Source: Lineus longissimus
Taxonomy: Eukaryota; Nemertea; Pilidiophora; Heteronemertea; Lineidae
Assembly: GCF_910592395.1 (NCBI RefSeq)
Contig: NC_088312.1
Location: 13,330,001-13,394,000, forward strand
Direction of reading: 5' to 3'
DNA: 64,000 nt
Position 1 is the first letter of the stretch, and each line of letters begins with the position of its first letter. A program made the position numbers and the translations under genes. Shown one piece after another: positions 12,754 to 25,200 of the stretch. The notes beneath the pieces were generated by a model. The model saw only the letters and a program-made list of their open reading frames with translations. It was not told the origin of the DNA and ran no database searches.

Positions 12754-13247
12754 GATGTCGGTATATGGCAGAAAAAGAGGCCAAGACTGGTTTATAAACT
12801 CACCGGGTTATGAAACATAGGCCTACTTAATTCAAAAGATGAAATCGATGTATCTGACACTTCTATTCCATGCATAATTTTATGTTGCCTTTTTGGAGTC
12901 ACACAAGTACAAACAAGGTTATCAATTCATTAGATTGATTGAATTGCCCACTGAAAATAAAACCTCATTCACACTTTCCAAATGTCCTTTCATTCATTTT
13001 TTTCAGAAACACCCGTTGAAATCCAGTAATTGGCGTCAGTTTTTCCCAGAAATCATTTGAAGCAAGTTTACATCCTAGGTGGAAATCTACAAGTAGTCAT
13101 GTAATGTTTAATGCCCATGTCCGCACGGCGCTCCGGACCTCTGACTTGCTATATGCACATAGCTATAAATTACCATGATCTAGTTAGTACAGGAAGGGGT
13201 ATGGCCTGAATATATGGAACCCACCATAAAAAGGCGAAACTAGAGTA

Positions 13248-16200
13248 TATATCTTTAATATGAATACGTATCATCATATTTGCCCAGAAAAAAACAGTGA
13301 TTGGTTTCCATGGTAATGCCTATTGTGCAATGTTAATAGACAATACGTCGGCTTTAAACTTTAGTGCACACCGTAAAAATCCACTTAACAGAAAATTTAA
13401 TGGCGTGTGGCTCGTATTTTGTGGTTTATCTTTGAATCCCACGACTTTGGTAAAATATGAGTTGTTGTTGGCAGCCAAAGTGTAATGAAAGACGGCCACC
13501 AGGAAGCCTGCTGGCAAGATGCTAAAATACTTCAATGTGAATTACTACAATTTCGACGTGTTCTTTGAATTTCGTCATTGATTTAAGTATTACTTCCATG
13601 AGTGCGGACTTGCCTTTTTTGGGTTTACAATGTGATCGCCTTTTTTCTGTCACTGAAGTTGCGTTGTCCATTGAATTCCTCCTTGAATTCGGTGATTATC
13701 CGCTTGCTTGTCCAAGCTTGTCTCTCATGTCCAAACCTCTTCTCCAACGCAAAATGTCCTAACTTTTGAACGCATAATGTCGAAACTTTCCCGAATAGCA
13801 CTGCGTACTTTTCTCTCCACCGTGTTAGGAGGGATTTCACATATTTTTTACCTCGCAATGCGGACTACCCGCCGGATTGTGCGTCAAAGGGGCAGTCCAC
13901 ACAAGACAGTCAGCCTAAAAAGCCTCAAAATGGCCTGATCGATGGAGAACCGGAGCCTTGCAAAATGGCCCCATAGCCGACCGCGTAATTTTCAGAAAAT
14001 ACAGTGACCGTACTGCAGCGACCCCTAGCGTCATGACCTAATTAGCTCATGTCACCGTAAGTTTATGTTCCGCTTAAAATCATTAAATACGTATAAGATA
14101 TTTATACTAAGTTCTAGACGGACTCGTCCCCTTATAATCTGATACCGAAGGTGTCCGCGTACTTAGGCAGAAATGCGTATACGGGTTGTATACCAGATGG
14201 CGGCACTACTGTGGAAGATACTTGTACTATCTACCAGGCGGACCATTCCCCTTAAAGGGACAATTTGGGCGTGTGATTTACCTGGCCAGGCGGACAATGT
14301 GTCAATTAAAAAAACGTCGTCCGACTGACTGATAGACCAAAATCCTTCGCAAACAAAGGGCATGATTCACAAAGGACACTTTGCGCCTCGCCTAAGTCTG
14401 CCAATAGCATTTTTTCGCGCTATTCACTCTACCCAGCCTGCGTAATTTTACGCGAATTGTAAAGTCTTACTTAAAAGACCAGTAAAGTAACTAAGGGCAA
14501 TATTACCACGCCCTCGGCTGCCTAGTCACCTCCTATTCGGCACAACAGTTTCCATCATCAAATTGCACAAAAAAATGGAAAATTTCATAAACTGACGAAA
14601 TTCTCACGTTTCTCCGATTTCATTTCCGAGTGAAGCCTCCCTGCTCCTTGCTCCCTGCAAGATAATTTTCCTGCATATCAATGCACTGTGATGCGCTGCG
14701 CAGGGTTTGAAATCTACAATCTGTCATCGATGACGTCAGATTGTAGCTGCGACACCCCGCTTCGGCGTCGAGCCAAGTTTGGCAAGTCAGGTATATTGAG
14801 AACCTTGTGACGACTCCTTGGTTGTCCTGGCATAGCCCCGCTACAGCGAGGGAGCTGCAAGTTGGACTTTGTTTACTGTCTGAGGCTAGAGTTACTCAGA
14901 GAGGATGTAGGCCATTTCTCGGTGAGGCGGGGGTGCTTGCAGAGGTTGCAGTTGATTCCACAGTTGATGATCGCCTATCACCGAACATCTTGAACCTCAT
15001 GACCTATACTCCTATAAACACAGCCGGGTTTAAATCTTTATAAAGATGCAATAAACATGTGGTCAAGATGATCAACGAACAACGGTTTGATAGACTGACA
15101 ACAGAATACATTTTACCTCATACATATATTTATTACGAAGGGAAATATCTACAACAGATATAGAGCATGCTTATAACAATGGTAAACGTTGTGCAGACAC
15201 AAGAAAAGTTGATGATGCTGGTACATCGAAGCTAACTACTCTTATGATGCAAGGCACAGAAAATATAGGTGAAGAATACTGTAGACCTCAAAATTATTGC
15301 AATGTATCGAGGGCTTACATGAAGGGGGACTATCCTTATGAATGCACTTCGGCACAACCGGCAAAACAAGGCCAAGCATTCGGTCAATCTTGGGACATAC
15401 CATGCAGAACTGTTTAAAATGGGGAGTAATTTTGACAAAAGATCAGCATCCATGCAACAGGGCCAAAGTTGAGTGGCAGTATAAGGGCCTCTAACTCTTA
15501 AACATTGCTTTTAAGATCTGGATTACGTATGGTAATAGTCCCCCTTTAAGGGTTTATAAGCAAAATTATATTCTTTAATGCATTTTCCATCAAAAAATAT
15601 GAAGTCACAGTAAATGTTCCGGAAGGTCTAAGAGTTTGCGAATGATTAATGTGGTCTACAATATTGTAGTACAAATGTTCTATCAATTCATTCTAAGAGG
15701 CCACATGAGACGAGCCAATGATTGTGATACAGTCATGACCAGGGTAACCCGGTGACCTCCTCATTACCAAAAGGGCAATCTAGACTCAAAGACCTCAAAA
15801 TCAACCAGGTTTGTTATAAAATTTTACGATAGCTTATTTGATAAGGAATGCGGGAGATTCTGAGCAGGTTTCAGAATCGAACACATGACAGCCGGCAGTG
15901 AACTTTTGACCTCTGTGACCTTCAAAAGCTATTGCCAATAGACTTGAAGTAGCTTGAAGTACCTATGTTTCAATTTCTTCTCAATAGTATGAAAAAAGCA
16001 ATATTATTTTATGATTCCCATGCACGCAACAACCAGAAGAGAATAGGAAACACAGAATTATAGGAAATTTATGAAAAAATTACAGCTTCACATTCATTTG
16101 GTTTAAAATCAGAAACTCTTTACCATCCAATTCATTCAATTCAGAGGACAAGGGTACGACTATACTAAGATACAACTGTAGTTATTGGAGAAATATCTCA

Positions 16201-16752
16201 AAATGTTTATATTTGATATGTTTTTTTACATGTAGCGCGTGCTGTCATCAGATTATTTCAACTGCAGTTCATCATTTAATGGCCGCTACACTTTGATTTT
16301 TCTGATAAATGACCAGTAACAATATGTCGTTTAGTAATTCCAGTATATTTCAATGAATCAGGTCAGAACATTACACGACATAATGTATACACATAACAAA
16401 TGTACGTCAAAACTGAAATTACCCAGATTCCGTACTAATTGCTCAGTTAACACCAGCATATTAACTTTTCAAATTTTTACGAAACTCTGAGACAAATTTT
16501 CACATAGATTGTAAATCAAACGGCGAATCACCAGCCCAAGCCTTCGAAGCGATACCAAATATAGTACTGAGTATAGGCTCCGAAGCGCCACCCAATGAAA
16601 AGGAAATCAAAAATTAATTTGTCTTTGCTTGTTTTCTTTGCATAGATCAGTGGGTTTTTTTTAAGCTTTGGCAACTTGCAGCTTGCAAATACCTAACTCA
16701 TAAACCTTTTTTCCGCAAATTTTTGAAAGTTTGTGAATTTCGGGGAAACCCT
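13248..16752. other. No gene recognised
   Basis: Several open frames of 60-80 codons occur on both strands, but none has a recognisable motif, repeat or splice context. No clear transposon ends were found. Probably intergenic. Confidence 0.45.
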
Positions 16753-16807
16753 GGCACAGGCATGGAGGTATTATAATTATAATTTATAATACCTCCATGG
16801 CACAGGC
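16753..16807. mobile_element. 37-bp palindrome flanked by 9-bp direct repeats
   Basis: GGCACAGGC at 16,753-16,761 and again at 16,799-16,807 flanks a 37-bp inverted repeat whose arms are ATGGAGGTATTATAA and its complement. Exact 9-bp duplications around a palindrome are what a transposition event leaves. The insert is too small to be more than two fused terminal repeats. Chance remains possible for the flanking repeat alone, but not easily for both together. Confidence 0.65.
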
Positions 16808-17399
16808 TAGTTACTTAAGGGGGGACTATAGGCAGGAGTAGAGGTGTTAATTTGGCAAGCTTTGCCAGGTGACTAACATAGTAGTGAGGGCCCTGTGTCA
16901 TGTCCAATTCAGCACTATATATACCCGGTATACATTCTTCTTACAAACATGACTCATTTCAACGTACTGTGATATGTGAGAGACCCCTATTGGCGACTTT
17001 GAGTAACTTTATCTCACCTGCATAGCTACTGCCTATGTTTTCCCTTTAAAGCTGACATGCATGCATTAAAACGCCAAGCAGCCAGGTTAGAAAACACAAA
17101 CGCCTTACCACCAAACGTCCAACTCCACTTGAAAATGAAACATGACAAACACCCAGTGACAGGTCCCGCTTGACTGCACAAACAACAAGTTTATTGACGA
17201 GACAGGTCACAGAGGCGATCCGGTGAAAAAAAAAATGAAACGTCCTTGGGACATTGCGCTGACTGGTGTTGATTTATTCCTAGATATTGTGACAGATTTG
17301 TACTTTGGTAGTTGACATGAATTAAAAGGCGTGGATGAAGGCTAGGGTTAGGGATTACTGTTGAAATATTGCCCAATTTAGCTATAGTCTACAAATAGA

Positions 17400-17700
17400 G
17401 AGGAGCTATCAGCATTCATGAGATATTGACAAAGTAAGGTTTTCAAAGATGGCTGCCTGGAGCCCAGAAAGTAGGTCAAATTAAAATGATTTTCGGTACG
17501 TCAGGTCATGCTGTCATAAGACATCCACACACCAAGTTTCAACCTCCCAGACTCAATGGTGAGCAAACGTGCCACCATCGTTGACGGACGCCGGACAAGA
17601 CGTGACGACATAAGCTCACGCAGGTGAGCTAAAAATTAACAAGAGGCCCATGGGCCTGGCGCTCAGCTGAAATATATGCAAATCCGATAGATCTCTTTCA
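17400..17700 (+). mobile_element. Helitron/SINE-like non-autonomous element ends
   Basis: At 17,613-17,630 AGCTCAC and GTGAGCT form a hairpin followed by TAAAAA, preceded by GACGGACGCCGGACAAGACG. From general knowledge this resembles the 3' end of non-autonomous elements common in marine invertebrate genomes. Ten bases further on AACAAGAGGCCCATGGGCC resembles the start of another copy. Upstream words such as TTTCAAGATGGCTGCC and AAGTAGGTCAAAT recur downstream of 17,780. Family assignment is from memory and tentative. Confidence 0.4.
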
Positions 17701-18039
17701 ACCTCAGTTTTGGTTGACCGTAATGTCTATATATCAGGCAAACATTACACCAAAGTAAAAAGACTTTTCAATGGTCACCGAAATGCCACTTATTAGTCAA
17801 ATCAAAGAGCCTGAGCCAGGCCGACCTTGAAAAGTAGGTCAAATCGAAAACCTAGGTGATATTATGTAATTGAGACTTACTGTTCGCCAAAATTTAAGTC
17901 ACTCTGGATACAGCATGCAAAGGCTTTAAAATGACAAAAAGATATATTTTCAAGATGGCCGCCCACCATTTCATAAAAAAGTAAAGAAAATGAAATATAC
18001 AAGTGAAAAAAGTAACAATTTAAAAGAATAAAAACATTT

Positions 18040-18090
18040 GACCCGAAGTGGGGTTGGAACCCACAACCTTCGGAGCCATACAAGAGCGGG
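18040..18090 (-). repeat. tRNA-like B-box fragment
   Basis: On the minus strand GGTTGTGGGTTCCAACCC is a good RNA polymerase III B box, and it is followed by CACTTCGGGT. The matching 5' half with an A box is not evident, so this is a partial tRNA-derived SINE rather than a tRNA gene. Confidence 0.45.
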
Positions 18091-18488
18091 AAATTCAAAT
18101 CAAACTTAAAACTTTTTTCTGTAAACAGTATTTTCTTCCGGTGTTTATATATAACACCAGATTTGAAGTCTGGAAGGCATTCAAAACATGGCTGATGGTG
18201 GTTCAGAACATGGCGGACGGGCGTTAAGTCTTTTCTTACTTGACCGCTAGGGTCTTTATGCATGCATGTCAGCTTTAACTCAAACAACCCTGGCACCGAC
18301 AGTGTTATAATCAGGTATCAATACATATTGTGTACAAACAACAATCAGTCATGCAAATTAAATAGAAGTAGGAATACAATAGATGCTAGGCCTTTGAAAA
18401 AAAATCAAAAACACAAAATCAAAACAATTTTGTACAAGGGGGGTACAAAAATTTGCAAATTCATGTGTAAGTACATGTACCCTAACAA

Positions 18489-18612
18489 CTCGGCCACATT
18501 TACACAGGCTGAAAAAAATTTTTTTTTACAGACCTACTTAAGAGCAATACGACTTGGCCACATATTTGTTTTCATACAGGCTGAAAAAAAAATCTTTTAC
18601 AGCCCTACTTAG
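18489..18612. repeat. Two direct copies of a roughly 62-bp unit
   Basis: CGGCCACATTTACACAGGCTG with a following A/T run, CAGACCTACTTA, is repeated as TGGCCACATATTTGTTTTCATACAGGCTG with A-run, CAGCCCTACTTA, about 62 bases later. Local tandem duplication with divergence. Confidence 0.6.
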
Positions 18613-20377
18613 AGTTTTGCTATCCCAGCCTTTTATAGCTGCCACCCTTTGAAAGGATTTATGGAATAAAATAACTCTAAATGAAAAATACCCTGTATAA
18701 AGCCAATAAATCTTGCAATGCAATAAGTTCTTTGAAAAGAGATCGTTCAAGTATTACATTTGAAGCGCGCGCACGGGGGGGGGGGTCTGCCATGCGTATG
18801 GCGAGTGTACAGGGGGAGGCTGTCTTCATCACCGGACATAATAAGATTTACATTACACTTTACAGATCAAAACTTTTGAAAATTTTGATTTTAGAAGAGC
18901 GGAGAAGTGATTTCCGGTTATCTGAGAGAGCAAATATTTCACTGTACATAGCAAGAAATCACAACAATAAAGTTTCTCATGTAAAAAAGAAATTCTTGAA
19001 TCTTTTAGGGTAAGGACTGGTAGACTTTTTTCAGCGTACTAGTCTTGTACCCCAAGTTCCCTCTGGTGGAAACCCTGATTCATGGTAGCATTACTTAACT
19101 TTTTTGTTATTAATTTCTATAAGAATTTTACTCAAAATGTGTCCGTGTAGGAATTTTGTGATTTCATTAGGTCATTGTTACATCCTCGCACGCACCTTGT
19201 ACGGAACATACAAGCCCATCTCTGCTTACAGACGTATGCACCTAGATCGGTCACTGTTTACATGTATATGGCATGCTTGCCTCTGTCAATTATACACTCA
19301 GCTTCAAGATGACAGCCAATTGATAGGAGTGCACTGGCCATTTTTTTATTTCAATGCATATTAACAACAATGAAGTAAACATTCACTATATACAACAGGA
19401 ATACTGGTGTTCAACCAATCACAGGTTTTAAAACTACAAAACCACCTTTACCAACACAATACAACTACAAAAAATGACAGTTCAAATATGTACATATAAA
19501 ACTCCAATCTACCCTGTTTAAACCGAAGGCCTTTTTTTCTAACTTGGTTTAAAGGAGATTTTTGCAAAAAACAAGTGTCGGAGGCAAAAAATCCACCTTC
19601 ATACATCTGCTACAGTCTTCTACAACATTAGGGTGGGCCAATGAAACATCCCATGAATCAAGATAAACTTCATCTTTTCAATGAAGAATAACCAGGAAAT
19701 TAGATTTTTTGGAGGTGTGCACTTATCACAAAATGAGGAAAACTACCCATTTTCAGATATATTTTACTAGAATGGCAAATTTTAGCATTGGCGATCCCGT
19801 AAAGCCAGTAAAAAATGGCCTAAGTTACAGTCCATCAATATACAATTTATCTTGAAATCATCACTTTTGATCATTCATTCAGCTGGTTTGAATCAAGTTA
19901 GGCACGGTCACATCCATTCTGACCCTATGAAATCGAAGCCAATAATGGATGTCTAAAAATGGTGACTTCAGCCTATGCAGAGAATAGAGCCAAGCACAAA
20001 ATTTCATTCCACAGCTAGGGTATTAACATTTAATGTTCATCTGCCAAGTCCCAACAAGAAAGCTTCGAAATTAAAATGAGAACATTTCCTTTTCAATAAC
20101 ATTCGAACTGCATTATCAGATGTGACTAAAACATTGTGAGCTATGGTGGGGGGCTCAATGGTAATAGCACCATTGTCACCAAAGCTGAACACAAGCATAT
20201 TTTCCATGTCTGGAACCTGTTTGATTTCTCTAAATTTCTCAATTATCCCGCATTCCCGCCCCCAGAGCCAGGAAAATATGCTTGTGCTGACAATAACCAA
20301 TGCAGTTCACTGTGCATACAGAAATAATGAAAATAACTACAGAAAAGACATACACGTCAGAGATGTCCACCTAGCTC

Positions 20378-20938
20378 ATGAGTCGAATTCGATCACGGTT
20401 TAATGAGCAAGGTGTCGACAATATACTCGAGAGAACTCGAATTCTATCACGGTTTCATGCCTTTAAAGAAACTATGTTTGGACGGATTTCCGTCACGAAC
20501 AATACAACTTTCTTTGGCATGACTAAACGATTAAACCCCAGTGAAAATGTTCATACTCTAGACTATCTCAGGGATGTCCACCTAGCTCGTGAGCAGGGTG
20601 TCGACAATATACTCGAGAGAACTCGAATTCTATCACGGTTTCATGCCTTTAAAGAAACTATGTTTGGACGGATTGCCGTCACGAACAATGCAACTTTTTT
20701 TGGCATGACTAAACGATTAAACCCCAGTGAAAATGTTCATACTCTAGACTATCTCAGGGATGTCCACCTAGCTCGTGAGCAAGGTGTCGACAATACACTC
20801 GAGAGAACTCGAATTCTATCACGGTTTCATGCCTTTAAAGAAACTATGTTTGGACGGATTGCCGTCACGAACAATGCAACTTTCTTTGGCATGACTGAAA
20901 GATGGCAAAATACCAACAGTAGTCGGATTCATAAGTAA
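20378..20938 (+). repeat. 186-bp tandem repeat, open as 62-residue units
   Basis: TGTCCACCTAGCTCGTGAGC recurs at 20,575 and 20,761, a period of 186 bp. About 2.9 units are present, nearly identical after a divergent start. Because 186 is divisible by three, one plus-strand frame stays open through all units and gives a 62-residue repeat (DVHLAREQGVDN through ENVHTLDYLR). The last unit is cut by the palindromic element at 20,922. Codon choice alone cannot decide whether it is translated. A minisatellite with an incidental open frame is the cautious reading. Confidence 0.7.
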
Positions 20939-21434
20939 ATGTCACTGCCCTTTCGGGTCACTGTGCAAAACCTACTGGGCCGATTTCTTCAAAGTTTGTT
21001 TTTTCTTGAAAATAATTTCGGGACCCAACACAATTTTCAGGTTAGAGATTTGCAAATCACGAAGAAAAAAATTGTCAACTTTGGAGCCCTTGGCCATTTT
21101 GGGGTAGGCCTGGACGGGCCCGATTTTTTTTTTAATGGATAGTTCCAAATGAAACTTGGCACCTTTGAAGATACACACGAAAAAAAAATTAACCTGAATG
21201 TGTCTGGAAAATGCATCCAGAAACAAGCAGTACAGAGGCGAAAATGTAAAAATCAATGCACTACGTCAATGTACACCAATACATACAAAAGAATTATTTC
21301 GTAACCATGGTTACTGAAATATGAAAATCCTCTTGGGTCTCGAAATTAGATTCAAAACCAAACTTTGAAGAAATCGGCCCAGTAGTTTTGCACAGTGACC
21401 CAAAATGGCAGTGACATTTACTTATGCATCCGAC
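20922..21434. mobile_element. 513-bp palindromic DNA element, intact copy 1
   Basis: TA flanks both sides. The ends GTCGGATTCATAAGTAAATG and, reversed, GTCGGATGCATAAGTAAATG lead into long inverted arms including GTCACTGCCCTTTCGGGTCA and AAATCGGCCCAGTAG. No coding capacity. It is a foldback or MITE-type element of a TA-inserting superfamily. A second copy at 52,127-60,249 is split by a retrotransposon. It lies about 150 bp downstream of the stop codon of the recombinase-like gene. Confidence 0.8.
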
Positions 21435-21584
21435 TATAGACCAACTGGGAATCGATCTAGTTTTATGCATTCAAAGTAGCAAACATTTGGAAGGGGATTG
21501 AACTTAAGTGAAAATCATGATACAGCACATGTTAGGCGGATTACCACCACAGACAATATTTTGGCATAATTGAAAGTATATCCC

Positions 21585-22219
21585 TCACAATCTTTGCTTG
21601 GCCTTTTCCATAATGGTGCTAGTAACCTTCATCTTATTTTTAATCAGGTGTTGTACCTTACTTTTGATTTGCATCCACGATCGTTGATTTAAGGTATGGT
21701 AGTTTTCAACAACTTTCTCAATATCAGCCTTTCGTGGCACCCTTTCATTTAGAATGCAGCGCTTAAAAGCATTTTGTATTATGCCTATGTCAGTATTCGA
21801 CCATTTTACCCAGACCTTTTTACTGGGAATCTTTTTCTGAGCCTGTGGCTTTGGGAGGACCTTTTTAGGCAGTTTTGGCACTACTAAGCTGTCATTCCCA
21901 GAGTCAGTGCTTGTTTCAGACGATTCTTCTTTACAATCTTCATCAATCGTCGAGTCATCACGCGTATCATCATCGCTTAGATTATAAGTTGGTGTCTTTA
22001 TACTCTTACGTTTTGGGTGACGCCACTCTTTGCCACCCTCAGCCTTCGAGTCGCTGCTGTTAATCGAAGTATCTGGTGATTCATGAGTTTCTGCACCTCT
22101 CTTTACAACTTTCTTATTTGGCTTTAATGGTTTTTGCTTTCGTGTCTTTTTCCCCTCTCCGTCACCTTTGGGTCCAGCTTGGTCGTCGTCACTCTCATGT
22201 TGAGCTGGCATATTAATAT
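21585..22219 (-). CDS. Last exon: acidic/basic linker and SANT/Myb-like domain
   Basis: The acceptor TTTCAG lies just before 22,219 and the stop TGA at 21,585-21,587. Entry phase 1: the G left by the previous exon plus AT gives Asp. The first two thirds are low complexity, rich in Lys, Asp and Ser (KKTRKQKPLKPNKK, DDDTRDDS). The C-terminal 70 residues contain VWVKWSNTDIGIIQNAF, VPRKADIEKVVENYH and RSWMQIKSKVQHLI, the three-helix pattern of a SANT/Myb-like DNA-binding domain. The same tail follows the recombinase-like domain in the relatives I recall. Confidence 0.8.
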
Positions 22220-25200
22220 CTGAAATGTAACAAATATTATTTTGTAGAGATGGCTAGATCAGAATTATCGACATTTGAGTGGATGTGGTAGCATCATCGA
22301 CATTTGCGTTGTTGCAGCTGTAGAATTTATAAAACGTTTTACATATTTACATGTTGAACGATACATTGGTCTGTTCAAAGTCGTGTTGTTGTTGCTGTTG
22401 TTGTAAGGGGAAAATAACTTGATCATTACATCAGTCATTAAGTAACTGAAGAAAAATCCGGTCTGAACTCACCATCAATGTGAATATCATTTAGGGACTT
22501 CCCCTGGAAATTTCCCGCTGTCCCGTTTTCAATTGCTAACAGCACCTTCGACACCTTTGCCATCTCAATCGTTGATTCATGTAGCCTATACGAATCCTTG
22601 TGCACCTCTACAGTGTGGCCCAGGTGATTCCCCAACCACTCAAGTTCACCAGGCTTCAAACCAAGTATCTGAAAAAACAGATGGGATAATCATTTGCATT
22701 AGCATGCTAAGATGGTTAAGAAATGGGAAAGTGTTCGTAGTATGCTATATTTTGGGAGAGTTGACTAACGAAACAGCAATATGCGTGGTCCGCAAATGAA
22801 CCATAATACAAAAGCAGTGTGATGTGCATGGGGGGGGGGGGGCAATACGATTTTAACGGTAGGCATTATATCGTTAAACACTGATAAAATAAACCCCAGT
22901 ATTTTGATGCTGCAAGCATTTAAATCCCCAGTATTTTGATGCAACCACTTAAATCTCAATGTCAGAGGTTCAAATCCCCTTCAACTCAATTGCAGATAAT
23001 CACATGCTAACCAAGAACTCCACCAAAATGTTCGTCCATTCTAACTTTTCTCTTCTGTTATTGGAATGTCTGTTCAAGTGAAATCCATGATTTATGATTA
23101 TTTACGATTTATGACAAGTATTTTCTCAATTGTCCATTACACACGTTATTCCAGTGACCTCCTATTTTAAATCTTCCTTACCTGGGTTACTGTCGCGGTG
23201 TATTTTCTTAGTCGAGTTGTCGAAATGAGATCCGGTCTTGTACACTCTGCGTCCTTGGCAAATCGATTGAGAACCTGTAAATAGGTAGGAGGGTTTTATA
23301 TCCCGACCTCAACCGTGAAGAAGTTACCTCTTGACTAAGCAGGCAAAGAGAAGGGGGTCCCACGTCTAGTTTCAGGGGTCAAAACGGAGCCCGTAGAACG
23401 TGACGTACGGTTCATGAGAGTAGTGGAGGCACGAAAAAAAGGTTCTCCCTGCAAAAGGGCTAATGTGAAGAGACTTGGAAGAAGAAAAAATCTGCAAGTC
23501 TTTTTTCAGGGCCTTGGTGGTGCTCAGTCATGGGTGTTACAATGATGGCATCAACGGAATGCGCATATAGCTTCCACTTCCAGTTTTACCTCACTTGTCT
23601 CATAAGTTTTTGTCAGGATTTTTAATTGATCAGGGAACGTTAAAATGGAACAATGTCTTCGATCAGAATACTGTTCCCCTTTAACATCTTCTCGAACTGA
23701 TGCAACCTACCTTCCAGGGGGATAGATATGAATTAGACCCAGGCACGGCAAAGAAATATTGGCCTGCCACGTTGCATTGAGATCGTTTCTCCACCAACAA
23801 TTCCATCGGTCTAACCCATTCTGGTTTGAGAAGCAAATGGACCTTTCTGTATCTCTTGCCTGGTAACTGCACCATGTCCAGGCTGAAATATGAATAAGTA
23901 CCGATATTTCAACCACCTTAAATGGGACGAAGATGACATACCACACCCTTGTGGAATGGGATTTTCAGACTTAGCTTTCAATCACTCGTTTAAAGTCCAC
24001 AAAACGTTTCCTCAATAGCCGTCTAATTGTTATTGTGTATAAAATAAATTAAGACCCACTCACCTTTCCAAGAGTCTTTGCTCCAACTGGGAGAGGGAGA
24101 GAAGTATATCTTCATTTCTATTTTCCTTCCAGTTTGGTCTGTTCGTGAAACAACCAACGACCATTTTTGCCACTTCCCCTCCTCGCCTTTTGTTGAACAA
24201 GGTAACGATGGAGAAGATACCTTCCGACAGTCTTCTCCACGAATTCTCAGAAGGGGATTTCCTCAGCTCATCTTCCAAAACAACAATACTTCTGTCAAGA
24301 AATGTTCGAAGCTTAAGCAAGTCCGCTGTCACTGGAATTAACTCTACTTTATTGTATTTCTTTTCTTTGAGGCTTTGGAGCGCGTGTGACGAAACCAGTT
24401 CTGTCCATTCAGCATTGAAAAGTTGGAGAAATACGTGTGCTTCATCCGATTTGTCCTTGTCCATGGTTCTCAATCCGATGCCATGTTTGATGAGCGCACA
24501 TTTTTTAAGCGAGTGGCCCAGTTGTAGTCCGATTGATGGAGTGTTCAGAAGGCTCACCCCCGCCATTGTTGTTTCTTTGCTAACACAACAAAGATTTCGG
24601 GTAGCCTTGACAGCAGAATCAAAGTGTTCTCCGCAAATTATTTCAGATAGACCGATGAATGGATTGTTCCTAAGTTGACGAAACTCCTGCAAGAATCTCC
24701 CAAGAAGGCGCAAACGTTGTGTTATGACTTTTTGTCTCTTCACACCAATTTTGTTCAACAAAATTGCCCCCAGCTTCAGTATTAATGTGTCCTTTTTTAT
24801 GATCGTTTTCACCACATTACTTCTCATCGGACTGATTATAACACTGTGTAGATCGGCAAAGTCAGCCGAGTTAGGGTCTCTTCCTGTTGTTGCAGCATCA
24901 AGAAAGATACGACTTTGAATTTTAATCGAGTGTCCCTTGTATCCGTTGGCGTTTTTGTCATTGTCGTCATCCTCATCCTCGTCATCACCATCGTCACCAT
25001 CGTCATCTCGACTGTCATCATCCTTACCACTTGATTTGGTGTTGAATTGGCAAACCCTTGCATGTCTCCATGCTTCATCTTCGTGAAGAAATGCAAGACA
25101 ATGGATGCAAGGAATATATTCATTGGCATCTCGATGCTGTATTGGACGTCTTGCTACGATGAGTTCGCCTTCACCCTTTTGTAAAATCTTTACATTATGG

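Larger units (their letters stand above)
9725..13247. mobile_element. Nested DNA transposon carrying a pogo/Tc5-like transposase
   Basis: TACTCTAGTTTCGCCTTTTT opens the left end (9725) and its reverse complement closes the right end (13247); the match covers about 31 bp, and TA lies immediately outside both ends. Inside is a minus-strand transposase gene broken by a second transposon. A further inverted pair lies inward: GGGTGTTTCCAAAAAAGTGAA near 9972 and, reversed, GGGTGTTTCTGAAAAAAATGAA ending near 13,009. The transposase element proper may therefore run from about 9968 to 13,009, with the outer ends belonging to an older host element. TA target use fits the Tc1/mariner-pogo superfamily. 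Confidence 0.7.
16808..20377. other. No gene recognised; repeat-derived pieces
   Basis: Apart from the Helitron-like piece, a tRNA-like B box and a direct duplication listed separately, this stretch has only short unconvincing open frames. A run of about 12 G occurs near 18,776. Confidence 0.45.
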
